Positions 11,452-25,214 of a stretch of DNA of 64,000 bases are shown in pieces. The notes beneath the pieces are model-generated. The model was not told the origin of the DNA. It worked only from the letters and a program-made list of their open reading frames with translations, and made no database searches. Each line of letters begins with the position of its first letter. Within the stretch, counting starts at the first letter, position 1. Source of the stretch: Hedera helix (lineage: Eukaryota; Streptophyta; Magnoliopsida; Apiales; Araliaceae); contig OX359264.1 in NCBI GenBank assembly GCA_947179155.2, forward strand, positions 8,472,501 to 8,536,500. The letters run 5' to 3'. Made by a program: the position numbers and the translations under genes.

Positions 11452-14306
11452 TGTGACGCCCCCAAATCCGGGTACTTGTAACTCCGGGTTCGGTGCTCAC
11501 AATCCACACATACATTACATACATCTACCCATTCATACGCGAAAATATAAATATTACATTAACTTAAATCCTTCTTACATTCCTCCCAGGTTTCTAAACC
11601 TTAAATCTCATCATACAATTCATAAAGTCTATAATATGATTTCAAATACAAATACAACTAAATTAGTCTTGGACTTTTCCCTTGCCTTTATCTTTCTTAT
11701 TTTCATCCAAATTCTCGGGCTTAGCTGCATCTAATAATATAAGCAAGGGTGAGTAACAAATTTGCTCAGCAAGTTCAATAGAGATTTATTATGAACAAAA
11801 TAAGATTCTCAATGCCTTCAACAATCGAACAATAATTTGTGAAGTACATAAATAATAGCATTCTCATAACTGACAAATAACTGAATTAACATGACAAGTG
11901 GTTATAAAGAACCATGAATAATAATGAGATATGAACAGTAGTTCTACGGAATATTTATCATTCAAATGAATGAAAAATATTCTCACAAGTACTTAAGGTG
12001 ATCAGACTCTTGTACTTACGAATATGCATATCGTTCAGTTTTTCTACATCGGATTAACCAATAAAAATTCCCTACATTAGGGTTTTGTTCATCTCAATTT
12101 TACTTTATGATTCCGCACCACAACAATATGGTTTGGATTAGCTTCAAAGAATTTATTTGAATTTAATAACTTCTGCCAACATTGGTCTAACCGGATCAAA
12201 TGGATTAGACCTTCATACGATAGTTCAAAAGTCAAAGAACTTTAATCATAAACCATTCAATATATGAATATTCTGACAAGATGCACAAAGTGCGAAGCAT
12301 GACATTCGTACAATAAATATGTACCAAATAAGGAGTTTAGAATAGGACATTTGCCTGATGCGTCGATTACCCTTAATTGTTCTACCTTGTCAACGAGTTG
12401 ACCTACATATACCATATTATATTGATCTACTAATTAGATACAGTCATAACTCGCCATTCTTGAAAGTCTAGTTAACACCTACGAGCCATCTAATCACATA
12501 TGGTCACATGACTCACAATATAAGTTCTATACACATGTTCATGGATTATACCAATCATTTGTAATTCACAATAAACCATCATAATTTTTTCTGCTACAGT
12601 GGCACGCCTGCCCCATGAAGTGGCGCGGCCGCCCCACCCCTACCGAAAACCAGAAATGCCTTACGGCGCGGCCGCCCCTAAAAATACTAAGGGAGCGGCG
12701 CAGCCGCGCTACTCCATCAGAAATTTTTCATCTGGTTTCCTCGCTTCCAGTTTTTTCCAGATTTTGGGCATACATGGTTTGTTTGTTCTTCAAAACACAA
12801 TTTCTCATCATGTAGGGTATGTTTACACTATCAACAACCAATCTTATGATCAAAATAACTTGTAAAAGCGAAGCTTCCATTGTATTTCTTTATGAAATAT
12901 GGATCTATATAGTTTCAAGGTTATAGTTTTACTATATGAAGACATGCTCCCATTTACATAAAAGGTAGCAATATTCCCCACAAGGTTTTCATGTCTCACA
13001 ATGGCTCACTTAGATTCATATTTATCTAACGGCACCACTAGCTTTCTTACGATGCTCAACACACACATATACAGACCATTTTATTCATAAATTAGTTCAT
13101 GGTTTATACTAACTTGGGACACATGGTACACTCTCTTATTTAGCTTACTAAGTATGCTTCAATGCTTAGTTTTGTATCATTGTACCATGCTCAGCATCAT
13201 AACTTACACACATAGACATTTCTTGAGTTGGAAAATCACATTATCACCATGAAACATGGTAATATCATTCTCTTAGGAATTTTGACAAACACCTAGTGTC
13301 CATTCATGAAATGTATGCTTGTTATAGACATCTAAGCACATAACCTCCATTTATATTCCTCCTTATACCATTGGGTCCTCCATGACCCTCCCAAACACAA
13401 CAAAACTCCCACAACAATATAATCCAACAATCACTTAAGAAAGCATATCAAAGCTTAACGTCAATGGAGTTCAAAAGAGAGAAACCATTATACCTTGCTA
13501 GTTTAGCTTGATTTTTGGTTGATGATGGCTACAAGAATTCTGGATTGTTCTTCCTCTCCAACCGTGACTCTCTCACACGCTCTCTGTATTGCTACTCTGT
13601 TTTCTTCTTACTTAGCAAGTGATGAATTTTGATTCAGGAACGATGCTGGAAATATAAGTTGGATTCTTCTACATTCCAGCAGCCAAAGACTCTTGGTTCA
13701 AACCTTTAACCACCTCCTAGAACTCCCTATGTGATCTCTCGCGTCGCCCCTAAAGATTTCCAACGCCGCTCACGCAACATCCGGTTCCCTATTTTTCGGT
13801 TAACCAGTTGCAACATGCTGTCACAATTTGAGTGACACAAGTGTTATACTGATAAGCTACATGGATCTCACGCTTGGACTGTACTTAGAGAAAAATATTG
13901 GACCCTTGGCAATTTCTTAGGCTTTGCTGAAAATCCTCTTTAAGTTGGGCTAAATAATACCTCTTAATTTTGGGCCACTAATAATCCTTACATTGCAATT
14001 TAATTCAATTACACATGAACCCAAATTATTAATTAATTGTTTGGGGTCTCAAATTATCATATTAATTAATCTTATTATTAATTAATATGCTAATTTAGCC
14101 TGTAAAATATCAAATTTAGGTTATAATTTTAATAACCCAAATTTAATTCATAACCCATGTAATTTAATTACATGTTGGCTCACCTTTTCATTCTCAATCT
14201 AAGTATACATTTAAAATAAAGTATCCTTTCATCACATCACATAATTAAATAAAAATTTCATACATTCTTTTAATAAACATATTGTACAAATTTCTTGGTC
14301 GTTACA
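11452..14306 (-). mobile_element. Element A 5' LTR
   Basis: This 2855-bp partner of 2678-5556 runs from TGTGACGCC to GTTACA and abuts the primer-binding site. In element sense it should hold the promoter. No strong TATA box is visible, and the best candidate is a TATATTT-like stretch near 13648. A CG-rich patch with GGCGCGGCCGC-like units lies at 12597-12712. Confidence 0.95.
11725..13493 (-). other. Candidate intron inside element A 5' LTR
   Basis: In element sense a donor-like AGCAAG/GTATAATGG has its GT at 13493-13492, and an acceptor-like ATTAGATGCAG/CTAAG has its AG at 11726-11725. The interval is AT-rich and 1769 nt long. The same pair of signals appears at matching places in the LTRs of C, D, E and F. 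This is inferred from sequence and not shown by any transcript. Confidence 0.4.
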
Positions 14307-14311
14307 CCCAC

Positions 14312-15438
14312 AACCAACCATGACAAGTTATATTAGAACATTAAACCATAACAAAATTAAAAGAGTTTCAAGGAAAGGAAACTTTTAAACCTTATTCTAG
14401 TGTCTCTCCTTCTTCTAGATAAGAAATATATGTAAGAATACACATTGATTCTTTTCTAGCAACCTTCTTGGTGATCTTTCTAGAGAAACTCTCTAGAACT
14501 TTTGTTTTCTCAAGCTCTCACACATAAAGCTCTCAAGAAACTCTCTTTATTATATAATTGGAATTCTAGCAAATGAACTAACAAACTCTAGCAACTCTCT
14601 CTTCTATTTATAGACATATCTCATCATCTAAAAATCTATACATATATAATATATATCTATATATTTCTCCCAACTCATATTATCTTTTAAGCTCATTTAT
14701 ACTAGATTTTAGGGCTTTTTTTTCTTACAAAAGGACTATGGTTGTTGAAGGGGTTTACCAACTATGTCATTTAAAAGAAATTACAAGCAACATGAAGTTT
14801 CACAAGGCACCCAATGGGCCCCCCAAACTTCCGGCAATCCTCATTCCATTTACCATGCAATTTTGATTTATTTTTATACCAGTAATGTTTATATATATAT
14901 GTATGTATGTATGTATGTATTGACCAACACTTGACCTCCCATTAGACTCCACATTAAACTCTAGAATTAATTATATTGGGCTCATTCATTTAAATTGTTT
15001 AAGCTCAATTAATTAATTTCATTACGCTATTAGTTGATTTATATAAATACAACTCATTGGATTATCATTAAACATAAAAAGTATGCAATACATGGACTAC
15101 TCATTCCTTATTTGCTTGGGCTACCAAATTAATTCCTTGAACTTTATTTAATAAATTCATAGGATTTCACACATAATCCAATTAGACTTGCTTTATTAAA
15201 TTAAATTAGGCTACTAGATTAAATTAGTTTACCTTAATTAAATTGCTCAAAGTCTTATTGGATCAAATTAATAATTTCTCTACCTTGTTACATTATTAGT
15301 TCAATACACACACACACACACACACACATATTCGTTCAATCACATAAGTTCACAATTAATTAACATAAAAAATTTACTTCATTGATAATTAGTTCTTATT
15401 TATAATTACAATGTAACTTAAAATTCATGGTTATTACA
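14312..15438 (-). mobile_element. Element B, 3' LTR, second segment
   Basis: This continues LTR B after element A and ends TTATTACA next to a decayed polypurine tract. It holds the LTR promoter signals in element sense: TATAAATAG (plus strand 14605-14612) and, about 215 nt downstream, a weak donor-like ATAAG/GTTTAAAAG (GT at 14390-14389). Small microsatellites of TGTA (14900-14920) and CA (15306-15328) lie inside it. Confidence 0.8.
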
Positions 15439-15451
15439 CCCCCTATAAGAA
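15439..15451 (-). other. Decayed polypurine tract of element B
   Basis: CCCCCTATAAG follows the LTR end where A and C have their pyrimidine runs. The element-sense purine run is shortened and interrupted. Confidence 0.5.
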
Positions 15452-15485
15452 TTTTGTCCCCGAAAATGAAATTACAAATTCAAGG

Positions 15486-17691
15486 TTACTCAAAAAGATT
15501 CGGGTAATTATTCCTCATATTTTTTTGAAGTACCCATGTAGCTTCTTCGGTGTTATGGTTCCTCCAAAGCACTTTGACATAATGTATAATCTTATTTCTT
15601 AAAGTTTATTCTTTCTTATCTAATATCTGAACAAAAATTTCTTTATATGATAAGTCTTTCTCAACTTGAATCGGTTCATAGGATATGACGTGCTTATAAT
15701 TAGGTTTGTATGGCCGCAATACTGACACATGAAACACATTATAGATATGTTCTAGTTCACCTACTTTCTTCAATATCTCAAATAGTTCTATGAACCTCAG
15801 ACTCAATTTTCATTTCTTCCCAAATATGTTATTTCCCTTTTCAGGGAGACACTTTCAAAAATACAAAACTTCCAACTTCAAAATCTCTTTTCTGATCAAT
15901 CTTGAGTTGCTACTAGTCGAGTTCTTATAACTTTGATAATCTCCACCGTTTGTTGCACCAACTTCGGCCCCAACAGACGACGTTCTCCTACTTCATCCCA
16001 ACATAGAGGTATTCTACATTTTCTCCCATACAATACTTTCATAAGGTGGCATGCCTATGCTCATATGATAACTGTTATTATATGTAAATTCTACTAAAGG
16101 TAGATAGTCCTCTTAACTGCCTTTGAAATCCATCACATAGGCTCTAAGTATGTCTTTAATGTTTGAATTATTCTCTCACTTTACCCATCAGTCTGTGGAT
16201 GATACGCGGTACTCAATCTTAACTGCATCCTAATTTTTTCCTGAAGACTCTTCTAAAAATTTGATGTGAAGCGCGGATCTCTATCAGATACAATTAATAC
16301 TGACACTCTATATCTTGAGACTATTTCTTTAATGTACAACTTGGTTAACTGATCTAAATTGAACATAATCTTAATCGATAAAAAGTGCGTTGATTTTGTT
16401 AGTCGATCTATAATTACCTATATCGCGTCGTAACTTTTTTTGTGTTGCTGGAAGTCCTATCATAAAATCCATCGTGATATGCTCCCATTTTTATTCAGGA
16501 GTCTTTAATGGCTATAATGAACCCCTTGGTCTTTGATGTTTTGCCTTTACCCTTTGATAAGTTAGGCATCAACTGACATATTCTGCAATCTCCCTTTTCA
16601 TATTCGGCCACCAAAAATGTTAACGTAAATCGTGATACATTTTTGTACTACCTGGATATATCGAGAATATCGTGTTGTGGGTCTCTTGCAAAATCTCTTC
16701 TTTTAGTTCTGGTACTAAAGGTACCCAAACTCGTTCTTCAAACCTTAGCAATCATTTGCTATCAATTTTGAATTTGACTTCCTCTCTATCGGTCATTCTC
16801 TTTCTTATTCTATCATATTCGTCATATTTGTCTTGAGTCTCTTTCACCTTGTCTAATAAGGTCAGAATTGCTTCCATCTCTATCAATTTCTCTTCCGAAT
16901 CCTTCAGATTTTTCAACCCCAACTCCATTCAAGCCATTTCTTTTACTAGTTTTTCTTGATCTGTCAATACAAATAATTTTTCTCTACTTTTTCTACGGAG
17001 AGCGTCTGATACTACATTAGCTTTGCCGAGATGATATAGAATTTCACAATCATAATCTTTGATCAATTCTAACCACCTGCTATGCCTCATGTTTAACTCA
17101 TTTTATGTGAAGATATACTTTAGACTTTTATGGCTTGTGAATATCTCACATTTTTTCCATACAAATAATGTCTCAAAATCTTAAGGATAAACACTACCGC
17201 TGCCAACTCCAAGTCATGGGTAGGGTATCCCTTCTCATAATCATTTAATTGACGTGACGCATACGCAATCACCTTACCGTTTTGCATGAGTACACAACGT
17301 AGTCCCTTATGCGACGTGTCATTATAGATAGTAAAACCTCCCGTATTGTCTGGTAAAGTCAACATAGGTGCCCCACTTAGTCTTTTCTTTAACTCTTGAA
17401 AACTCTTCTCGCTTTTCTCCGTCCATATATACTTTACTATTTTCCTGGTCAAATTTGTTAATGGCGTTGCTATATTGGCAAAATCCTTGATAAATCTCCG
17501 ATAATAACCGGCTAATCTTAAGAAACTCCTAACCTCCATTGGTGTCCTCGGTTGTTCCCAATTTATCACTACTTTTACCTTTGCAGGATCTACTGAAACC
17601 CCTTCCTTGTCAATAACATGTCCTAAAAATTGAACTATTTCTAACCAAAATTCACATTTCAAAAATTTAGCATACAACTGCTCCTTACTTA
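15486..17691 (-). pseudogene. pol: Element B pol remnant, part 1 (chromodomain tail to reverse transcriptase)
   Basis: Minus-strand fragments align with element C pol in order: chromodomain/GPF tail (15606-15806 frame), integrase (about 15950-16700, with the region around QTDGQSE recognisable but frame-shifted), RNase H (IYNDTSHKG, then YASRQLNDYEKGYPTHDLELAAVV) and the end of reverse transcriptase (KCEFWL..VQFLGHVIDKEG). Stops and frameshifts are frequent, so it is much older than A or C. Solo LTR D splits the gene right after the YAKF region, and the frame resumes at 21038. Confidence 0.9.
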
Positions 17692-20600
17692 ATATCTGTA
17701 ACGACCCCGAAATTCGACCAACTTTATTCCCTTAAACTTTGTATTTATTATACATTATCTTTATAACTTCCAAATTTCGGTTCGTTAATAAATCTTTAAT
17801 CGCCTTAATTAATTCATTTATTGACATTATCATCATTAATTACCAAATTTTCGGTATAAATTTTTCTTTTTCTCGATTCAATCACTGTATTAAAATATTT
17901 GGATATTTAAAATCCTTACATCTGGATCCTAGTCCCTGGATCGCAATCTTTATTTTTTCTTTCTGTAACCAATATCATAATGATAATCATTCAAAATTTA
18001 CAGTCATTTATTTTCATACAAATATTTCTTGTTGCATCGTTCATAATTAAACGTATAATAATTTCTATCGTAACAATTAATTTGAACATTCACGGTTCAC
18101 AATTTAACTCTATTCATCATATACAGATCCAACATATATGAATATACGAAACGTCAAAATAAACTTTGCAATTTACCATATTGAATATTACTATTTCATT
18201 TGCAACCTTCTAAGTTGATCCATCTCTAATATAATCCGATATTTCTGAAATTCATTTCTTAACCTGCAAAAGTTTATTTTAGGCAAGTAATGAGCACTAC
18301 GGCTCAGCAAGTTCAACAGTTAACACATTTCATGCTTCACGTAGCACATACCTTAACATGATTGGTGTGTGTCATACATCATGTGTTGTGCTTCTACTAT
18401 AGCAATATATCTCACATCATTACACAAAGTATACATAATTGTCATATTATCCACAGATCACATAACACATAATTTATATGCATTTGAACAAGTATTATCA
18501 TATCATAACAGTCAACATTTAATATTTAAGGACTGAAGAACTTGTCTGTATTATGGAATTAAATAGTAAATACCCTTTTTAATCATGTTACTCGTACAAC
18601 CTATGATCATAAAGTAATCAAATAATAATTATTCATCTATTTATGATATTAATTTCCTTAATTAATATCATCTATAGTATAATTAACCCTACCCGTCGAT
18701 TTATTTTAGGATATTGGGTCAATTATTAACTACTATGGTTAATTATTTTAACCTCGTTCCTTAATATATTTATTTAACTTAATATCAAACATCTTCAATA
18801 CGGACAACCCGGCTCACTAGGTAAATTTTAGCGTATTCGATTGTCCGAAAATTTTATTTAATCATTTTCTAACTTGTAACCTTATTAGATTAATATTTAA
18901 ACATTTAAATATTAATCCTCAATATTTAATTCTTAATCAAAAATATTAAATTTAATGCCCAAATATCATTTTTATATTTTTAGTATTTTTCTATAATTTT
19001 TAAACAATTTTTAAACATTAATTTCAATTAAAAATCATTTCTGGGGGCATTTTGGTAATTTCCGCGCCCTTAGGGACACATCCGGCATTTCCCGAAAAGA
19101 TAGGGGGCATAATCGTAATTTCAAAGGCCAAAGGACACGGCGGTTATTATCGCAAAAGACCAGGGGCACGCTGGTAATTTCCAGCCGTGCCGGTCGTCCG
19201 CGCAATGCGCGGCGACTGTTTCTGCCAACGTCAAACGACGTCGTTTCGGTCTGCTGGTTTTGGTCGCCGCGCCATGCACGGCTCCCCCCCAGTCACGCGT
19301 CTAAAACGACGTTGTTTCATCTGAGGCGGGGAAAAAATTGACCGCGCGCATGGCGCGGTCATGCCTGTCAACTTTTCCTTCTTCCTCCTTAACAATGCAT
19401 CAACTTTAACCAAAATTTCTCCAGTTTTTCACCATTTTTGCTTCTCAAAACCACAACATACTACAACTAAAAATCATATAACTCATAAATATACATTCAA
19501 AAATTAATTAGAATAATTATTCTAATTATTTCCTCTTTTTCCACAAAATTATTTTAATACAACAATTATCAAAATAAATCATAAAAATATGAATTATACC
19601 TTCTTTGAAGCTTAGAACTTCCTCTAGATGACACCAAGCATTCTCTCCCTTTGTGGCGATGTTTTCTAGTGGTCATGGTAGCATGGTGGTGGCGTCGGGT
19701 GGAGTAAACTGGAGAGGGGAAATGTTTTCTTTTATTTCTTTTTCTTCCTTGCTTTTGTTGCCTTTTCTTGTTTCTTTTATAAACCAAACACTTAATTATT
19801 TTGGAGAAAAAAATTGATTCCACCGACCTAGCCAACGCCAACCAACTTTTTCTCCTCTCGAACGTTCCAAATATAGCATGTAATTTTAATTTAATACATT
19901 ATGTAATTGTTTTGTGTAATAAATATTTTATATATCATAATATGATTTATAAATAATATTAATACCTCTTTCGGGTATTCTACTTGACAAATTTTGTACA
20001 CGCATAATGACATGCATGTAGTTATTTGAGGTAATTTATACCTCCAAAAATCATAAAATAAATCATATACATGTAAAAATTATTTTTCGTAATTTTTCAC
20101 TTTGTTATTTGGACATCATGTTATACTAACATGTTCACGTTTCTGAAATATTATTCCTCATAAATATCATAAAATTTTAATTATACATAATTTTAATTTT
20201 TAATAAATTAAAACATTCATTTTTCTCATTTGTTTTCATTTCTTTACACTTTACACTAACTTTCCTTATATAAATTATATCATTTATTATGATATAATTT
20301 ATATAATTACCTTATCCTTATATAATTTTCATTTTAAACAAAATACAATTTATAATATTTTCTTCCATCCTTATTCAATTTAATCCTCTTATATATAAAT
20401 TATATAATTATTCTTATATAATTTATATAATTATAATTTCCTTCATACATCACTTTAATTTTCTTATATAAATTATATAGTTTATTATAATTTATATAAT
20501 TACATTTCTTCTTAATTAATTTCTAAACTTCCTCCATAATTCTTGATTAAATCTAAAATCAATAATTATAATTTTACTAACTTCCTCATTAACTTAAAAT

Positions 20601-21037
20601 TGGATTAATGTAATTATTAATCCCTTAACTTCCATAATTAATGAAATTTATAAATATTAATTAAACATGTCAATTAAACATGCACACTTTATACAAATAT
20701 ATCTATATACATATTTATTTTATATATTCCACATTACCACATAACACCATTTAAACATAATTTTCGTATTTCCATAATAATTTTATTGTGCCTTTACAAG
20801 AAATTTCTCTTATTCTTCATAAATTATTTTTTAAACAATTTATTTACTTTTCAATTATTTTAAATTAACACAATTCGTCATGATCTCTGTACAGATTTAA
20901 TTTACTAATTAAATCTTATCACATACCTTAAATCACATAAAATAATAATTAATTTAAACACCCTTGATAATTTTATCAATTAAATTCTAATTTAATATTA
21001 TTAAGAAAATCCTGAAAATTCGGATCCTCACAATATC
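17692..21037 (-). mobile_element. Solo LTR D inserted in element B pol
   Basis: An LTR of 3336 bp (17697-21032), TGTAACGACCCCG to CTCACA, is flanked by the exact duplication ATATC at 17692-17696 and 21033-21037. No internal region is present, so it is a solo LTR, the product of recombination between two LTRs. Orientation is minus, because the TGTAACGACCCC end matches the right-hand terminus logic of A and C. In element sense it has TATAAAAG (plus strand 19774-19781). It shares the CG-rich module with C (19044-19360). The ORFs inside (17739-18050, 19231-19413, 19569-19841) show no recognisable product. Confidence 0.95.
18264..19599 (-). other. Candidate intron inside solo LTR D
   Basis: In element sense a donor-like AAAGAAG/GTATAATTC (GT at 19599-19598) lies about 175 nt after TATAAAAG. 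An acceptor-like AACTTTTGCAG/GTTAAG has its AG at 18265-18264. The span is 1336 nt and AT-rich apart from the CG module. The positions match the candidate introns of A, C, E and F. Confidence 0.4.
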
Positions 21038-22256
21038 TCCAATACTAACCTTGGATGTTTGACATGTTCCTCTTCAGTTTTAGAATAAACCAGGATATCA
21101 TCAATGAACACAACTATAAACTTGTCCAAGTACTACTTGAACACTCTGTTCATCATGTCAATAAATGCGACTGATGCATTCGTCAATTCAAACGACATCA
21201 CTAAAAACTCATAATGGCCGTAACTAGTTTTGAATGATGTCTTTGGTACATCCTCATTTCTTACTTTTAACTAATGATAACTAGTCCTTAAATCAATCTT
21301 CAAAAAGTACTTTGCCCATTTTAGTAGATCAAATAGATCATCAATTCTTAGTAACGGGTACTTGTTCTTAAGTGTTACTTTGTTCAACTCCCTATAAAAT
21401 TTCATCGACCCATCATTCTTCTTTACAAACAGCACATGTGCTCCTCGTAGTGAAACACTAGGCTGAATGTATTTTCTATCCAATAATTCTTGCAATTGAA
21501 CCATCAACTCTCTCAATTCTACCGAAGCCATCCTATATGGTGCTTTTGATATCGACGATGTCCCCAACACTAAATCAATCACAAATTATATCTCCCTATA
21601 TGGCGAAAGACCTGATAGTTTATATAGAAAAACATCTATGAACTCCTTAACTATTGGTATACATCCCATCTCAAGATTCACCATTTTTGTATCCACTACA
21701 TGGGTCAGATATCCCACACATCCTTTCTTCACCAGTTTTTTTATCCTGCATCATCGTCAGACAACAAGATTGTCTCAACGAATTGTTGTCATAAAATACG
21801 ACCTTAAACTTATTTGGTGTCTTAAGGTGTATCCTATTCTTTTGACAATCAATTGCAGTTCCATAGTTAAATAACCAATCCGTTCTAAGTATAACATCAA
21901 ACTCCCTTAAGCGTATCGGAATAAAATTCACGCACAACTTCTGACCCCTTATCTCCGCACAATAGTTTCTATGTATGTACTCGACAGAGATCACTTATTT
22001 ATTTATAACTTCTATATTTATTGGGTTCTCTAACTTTTCTTTAGGCAATTCTAACCGTCTAGCGAAATTATCAAATACAAATGAACAGGTAGCACCCGAA
22101 TCAAATAATGCATAAGCATTTATATTATTTAACAGAATAATACCTAACACCACATTCTTAGATTCCACGGTATCTTGAATAGTCATGTTGAAAGTCCGTG
22201 CCGTCAGCCTATTCTGCTGAACCAGTCCTCCAATGGTAAGCCTGTTGTTGCTGACC
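21038..22256 (-). pseudogene. pol: Element B pol remnant, part 2 (reverse transcriptase, protease, end of gag)
   Basis: This continues the gene broken at 17691. It contains reverse transcriptase (REL.KVT.KNKYPL.RIDDLFD, then KIDLRT.YH at 21271-21582), the linker with SLRQSC.LTMMQ (21671-21994), and protease (ALFDSGATCSFVFDNFARRLELP at 21995-22186) preceded by the MTIQD block. Frames shift several times. Gag upstream of this point is missing, and at about 22256 the sequence passes directly into LTR. Confidence 0.9.
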
Positions 22257-23865
22257 TAAGGTCTTCTAACCTTAACATAATCAAAATATATCTTAATGGT
22301 TCACAAAAGATTTACAACATAAAATACATATTAAACAATAAACTTCTAGCATGCAATTATAATATTTGGTTTTTCCCTTGCCCTTGTCTTTCTTGAAGCA
22401 CTCGGGCTTAACTTAAAAATAGTTTATGATATAACAAGAGTAAGCAACTAGCTTGCTCAGCAAGTTTAAGAATATTAATTACAAGAATGATATATCATAA
22501 TTGAATATAAATAATTTTTGAGGTTTCAACAATATATAATAATTGTGAAAGAACGAGAATCAAGTTTCAATTAAAAGAAATGATTGAGTCGTTACTGTTG
22601 AGTGGCCACTAAGGACCATGAACTAATACTAAGGTAAATCAGACATGTATCTGACCCTTTTATTGTTTTGGTATTCGAAGGGATCAACCTTTTGTACCCT
22701 ATGTATATACATAACATTCAGATATCTTGCGCATGTTCGATTTTTCGATAATAATCCCTTTGTTAAGGGTTGTTCTTTCTCAAACATACTATAAGAATCT
22801 GCACCAACCAATTGTTTAGATAAGCTTTTAAAAATATTCAAGTTAATTAATTTATACATGCAGTGTCTAGTCGAAACAATTAGCTTAGACATTGTTAAAC
22901 AATTCACGAATCAACGAATTTTAAAACTTCAAATGCTTGCGAATACATAAATAACATTGATGTGGATTAATTTTTAATAACTAAACCATTTATAGCTCTT
23001 GAAAAATAATTACAAGTTTAGGTATAGGGAACTTGCCTCGATAGTTGTCTACGATTAAACAACACAATCTAATTTCTTTTAAAAGGACCTAACATTAATA
23101 AAGTTGATCATTCAATTTGTATAATACATATTGATTCATATTAATAACCTTTGTCTACATATTTAATCACATAATTAAACATTTAGTCATACATTAAACA
23201 CTTAAAAATATTATCATCATTTGATAATATTTTAATCACATAATACCAATATTCATCATTTAATATTCTTTAAACATTTGTCTAATATTATTAATCAAAT
23301 AATAATATTTAAGTCATTTACTTATATTATTAATCATTTAATAATATTTTAACCATTTAATAATACATGAAACATTTATTAATATTATTAATAATTTAAT
23401 AATACTTTATTTATTTTATAATATTATTAATTATTTAATAATATTTTATTCCTTTTCTAATATTATTAATTATTTATTAATATTTTATTTATTTTTTAAT
23501 ATTATTAATTATTTAATAATATTTTATTCATTTACTAATATTATCAATCATTTAATAATATTTTATTAATTGTCTAATATTATTAATCATTTAATAATTT
23601 TCTAATAATATTTTATTCATTTTTTTGATATTATTAATCATTTAATAATATTTTATTAATTTTTAATATTATTAATTATTTAATAATATTTTATACATTT
23701 ACTAATATTATTATCCATTTAATAACATTTTAATTATTTATTTTTTTGGCTAATATTAATAGTATATTAAACTACATTTTCTGACCCAAGTAGACCATCT
23801 CAAACGGATGGCCCAACCCGACCCATAAACAAAATAAAACAATTTTTCAAAAAAAAAAAAAAAAT
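22257..23865 (-). mobile_element. Element B 5' LTR, truncated at both ends
   Basis: From the base matching window position 1 (22490) it follows the other LTR B copy up to about 23865, where both have 'AACAATTTTTCAAAAAAA'. To the left, 22257-22489 resembles the LTR of C from about 130 bp inward (TCTAACCTTAACATAAT; GAGCAACTAG-like region). The outer end is replaced by unrelated sequence. The 92-aa ORF at 22629-22907 is the counterpart of the one at 209-418 and is not a real gene. Confidence 0.8.
23220..23720. repeat. AT-rich tandem repeats in LTR B (second copy)
   Basis: About a dozen degenerate units of 35-40 bp built on TAATATTATTAATNATTTAATAATATTTTATT. This copy lacks the 570-bp private insertion of the left LTR. 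Confidence 0.7.
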
Positions 23866-24115
23866 AGCCGACAGGTGGTGTACACGACTAAACAAGAGCA
23901 AGTAAAGGTCAGACGGATGGGCAAGAGTAATTGATAGAAGTAAGTGACAGAAGCAAACTGACAGACGTATCTGCTATAGACGACTTCATTGCCTAAAAAA
24001 TGAGTGAGAACTCAACACGTGTCCTACTCAGCCGAACAACAAATAATGTATTCAATTTTTCAACGTTTTGACTTCTCGAATACCTCAACTCATTATTACT
24101 TTTCAAATTGTCTCT
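23866..24115. other. Short spacer, nothing recognised
   Basis: Unrelated to LTR B and starting with a 16-A run. I see no gene or repeat here. It is the left flank of solo LTR E. Confidence 0.5.
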
Positions 24116-24889
24116 TCACCTGTAAGACCTTGAATTTTATGAAATACAAAATTTAATTTTTCTTCATATATATTTTTCCTGAAACAGTAAGTGGTTAAAT
24201 TGATAAAGTTAAAAGTTAAAGATGTTATGTGTAAATTATATTATGTCGGACAATATTCGTTTGGTCGAGAAATATTCGTTCTGTCGAGGAATATTCGCAC
24301 GAGGGTTCCGTACGAACCAATCATTGGTGAACCCAACAACGAATAATTGTCGGATATAGAAAACGACATAAACAATTTTTAAATGGTCAATGGTACTATC
24401 ACTTTTAATTGTTAAAATATCCGGTGGTAAATGAATAGTAATATACGGTATTACAAGTAACACACGGTATTGCACAGTAGCACACGGTATTGCACATTAG
24501 TACACGGCATTACACTGTGTTTCGTATTATTGAACTGATAAAGTGGTTATCGTACAATATTTGACTTTATTGTCACATGCACAATAATTCATATTATTAA
24601 ACTGATAATTGTCACAGTGGCATATGCACAGTAATTCACATTATTGAATCAATAATTGTCATTACAAAGTAATGTATTCTTTCTTTTACATACTTTCTGC
24701 ATTATTGTTATCTCTATTATGATGTTAATTAAACAGTTGTATTTTATTATTAATTGACTTGATATCTAACTCAGAGAGCCAACTACACTGTATTTATAAC
24801 AATTAGTCATAATAATGAATAAGTGTTAATTATTGTTGAATAATTGAATTGATTAAGTTATTTATTTATTTTATTATAATAAATGATAT

Positions 24890-25180
24890 AAAGTTAGGTG
24901 ATATAAAGATGAAATGAATGTTATATATTAAAGATAATGTAATAATTATAGAATTTTAAATGAACGGTGTAGATTGAAGATGATATTTAATGAATGGTTT
25001 AGATTAAGGAAATCTTAAAAGATGAAATGAATGGTATAGATTAAAGATAATATAGAATTTGAAATGGATGGTGTAGATTAAAGATGATCTTTAAATGAAT
25101 GGTTTAAATTAAAGAAATCTTAAAAGATGAAATGAGTGGTAATGATTAAACATTATATTGAAATGAACGGTTTGATTTAA
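24890..25180 (+). repeat. Repeated motif upstream of the LTR E promoter
   Basis: At least six imperfect copies of AAATGAATGGTRTAGATTAAAG, spaced roughly 30-60 bp apart, lie just upstream of the TATA box at 25215. The position suggests promoter-proximal (U3) elements. Copies of the same motif in F lie within a 92-bp tandem repeat. Confidence 0.7.
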
Positions 25181-25214
25181 ATTAGGAAATCCTAGTTATG
25201 ATAAGATTTTTTGC

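Larger units (their letters stand above)
2673..14311 (-). mobile_element. Element A: complete but decayed Tekay-type Ty3/gypsy retrotransposon nested in LTR B
   Basis: Two LTRs (2678-5556 and 11452-14306) are flanked by an exact 5-bp target duplication, CCCAC at 2673-2677 and 14307-14311. The internal region on the minus strand carries, in element order, a primer-binding site, an extra ORF, gag, protease, reverse transcriptase, RNase H, integrase, a chromodomain-like tail and a polypurine tract. Chromovirus (Tekay) affiliation rests on the single gag-pol frame beginning MPPRR and on the chromodomain-like tail after integrase. The element inserted into the older element B. Both coding regions carry nonsense codons, so it is non-autonomous today. 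Confidence 0.95.
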
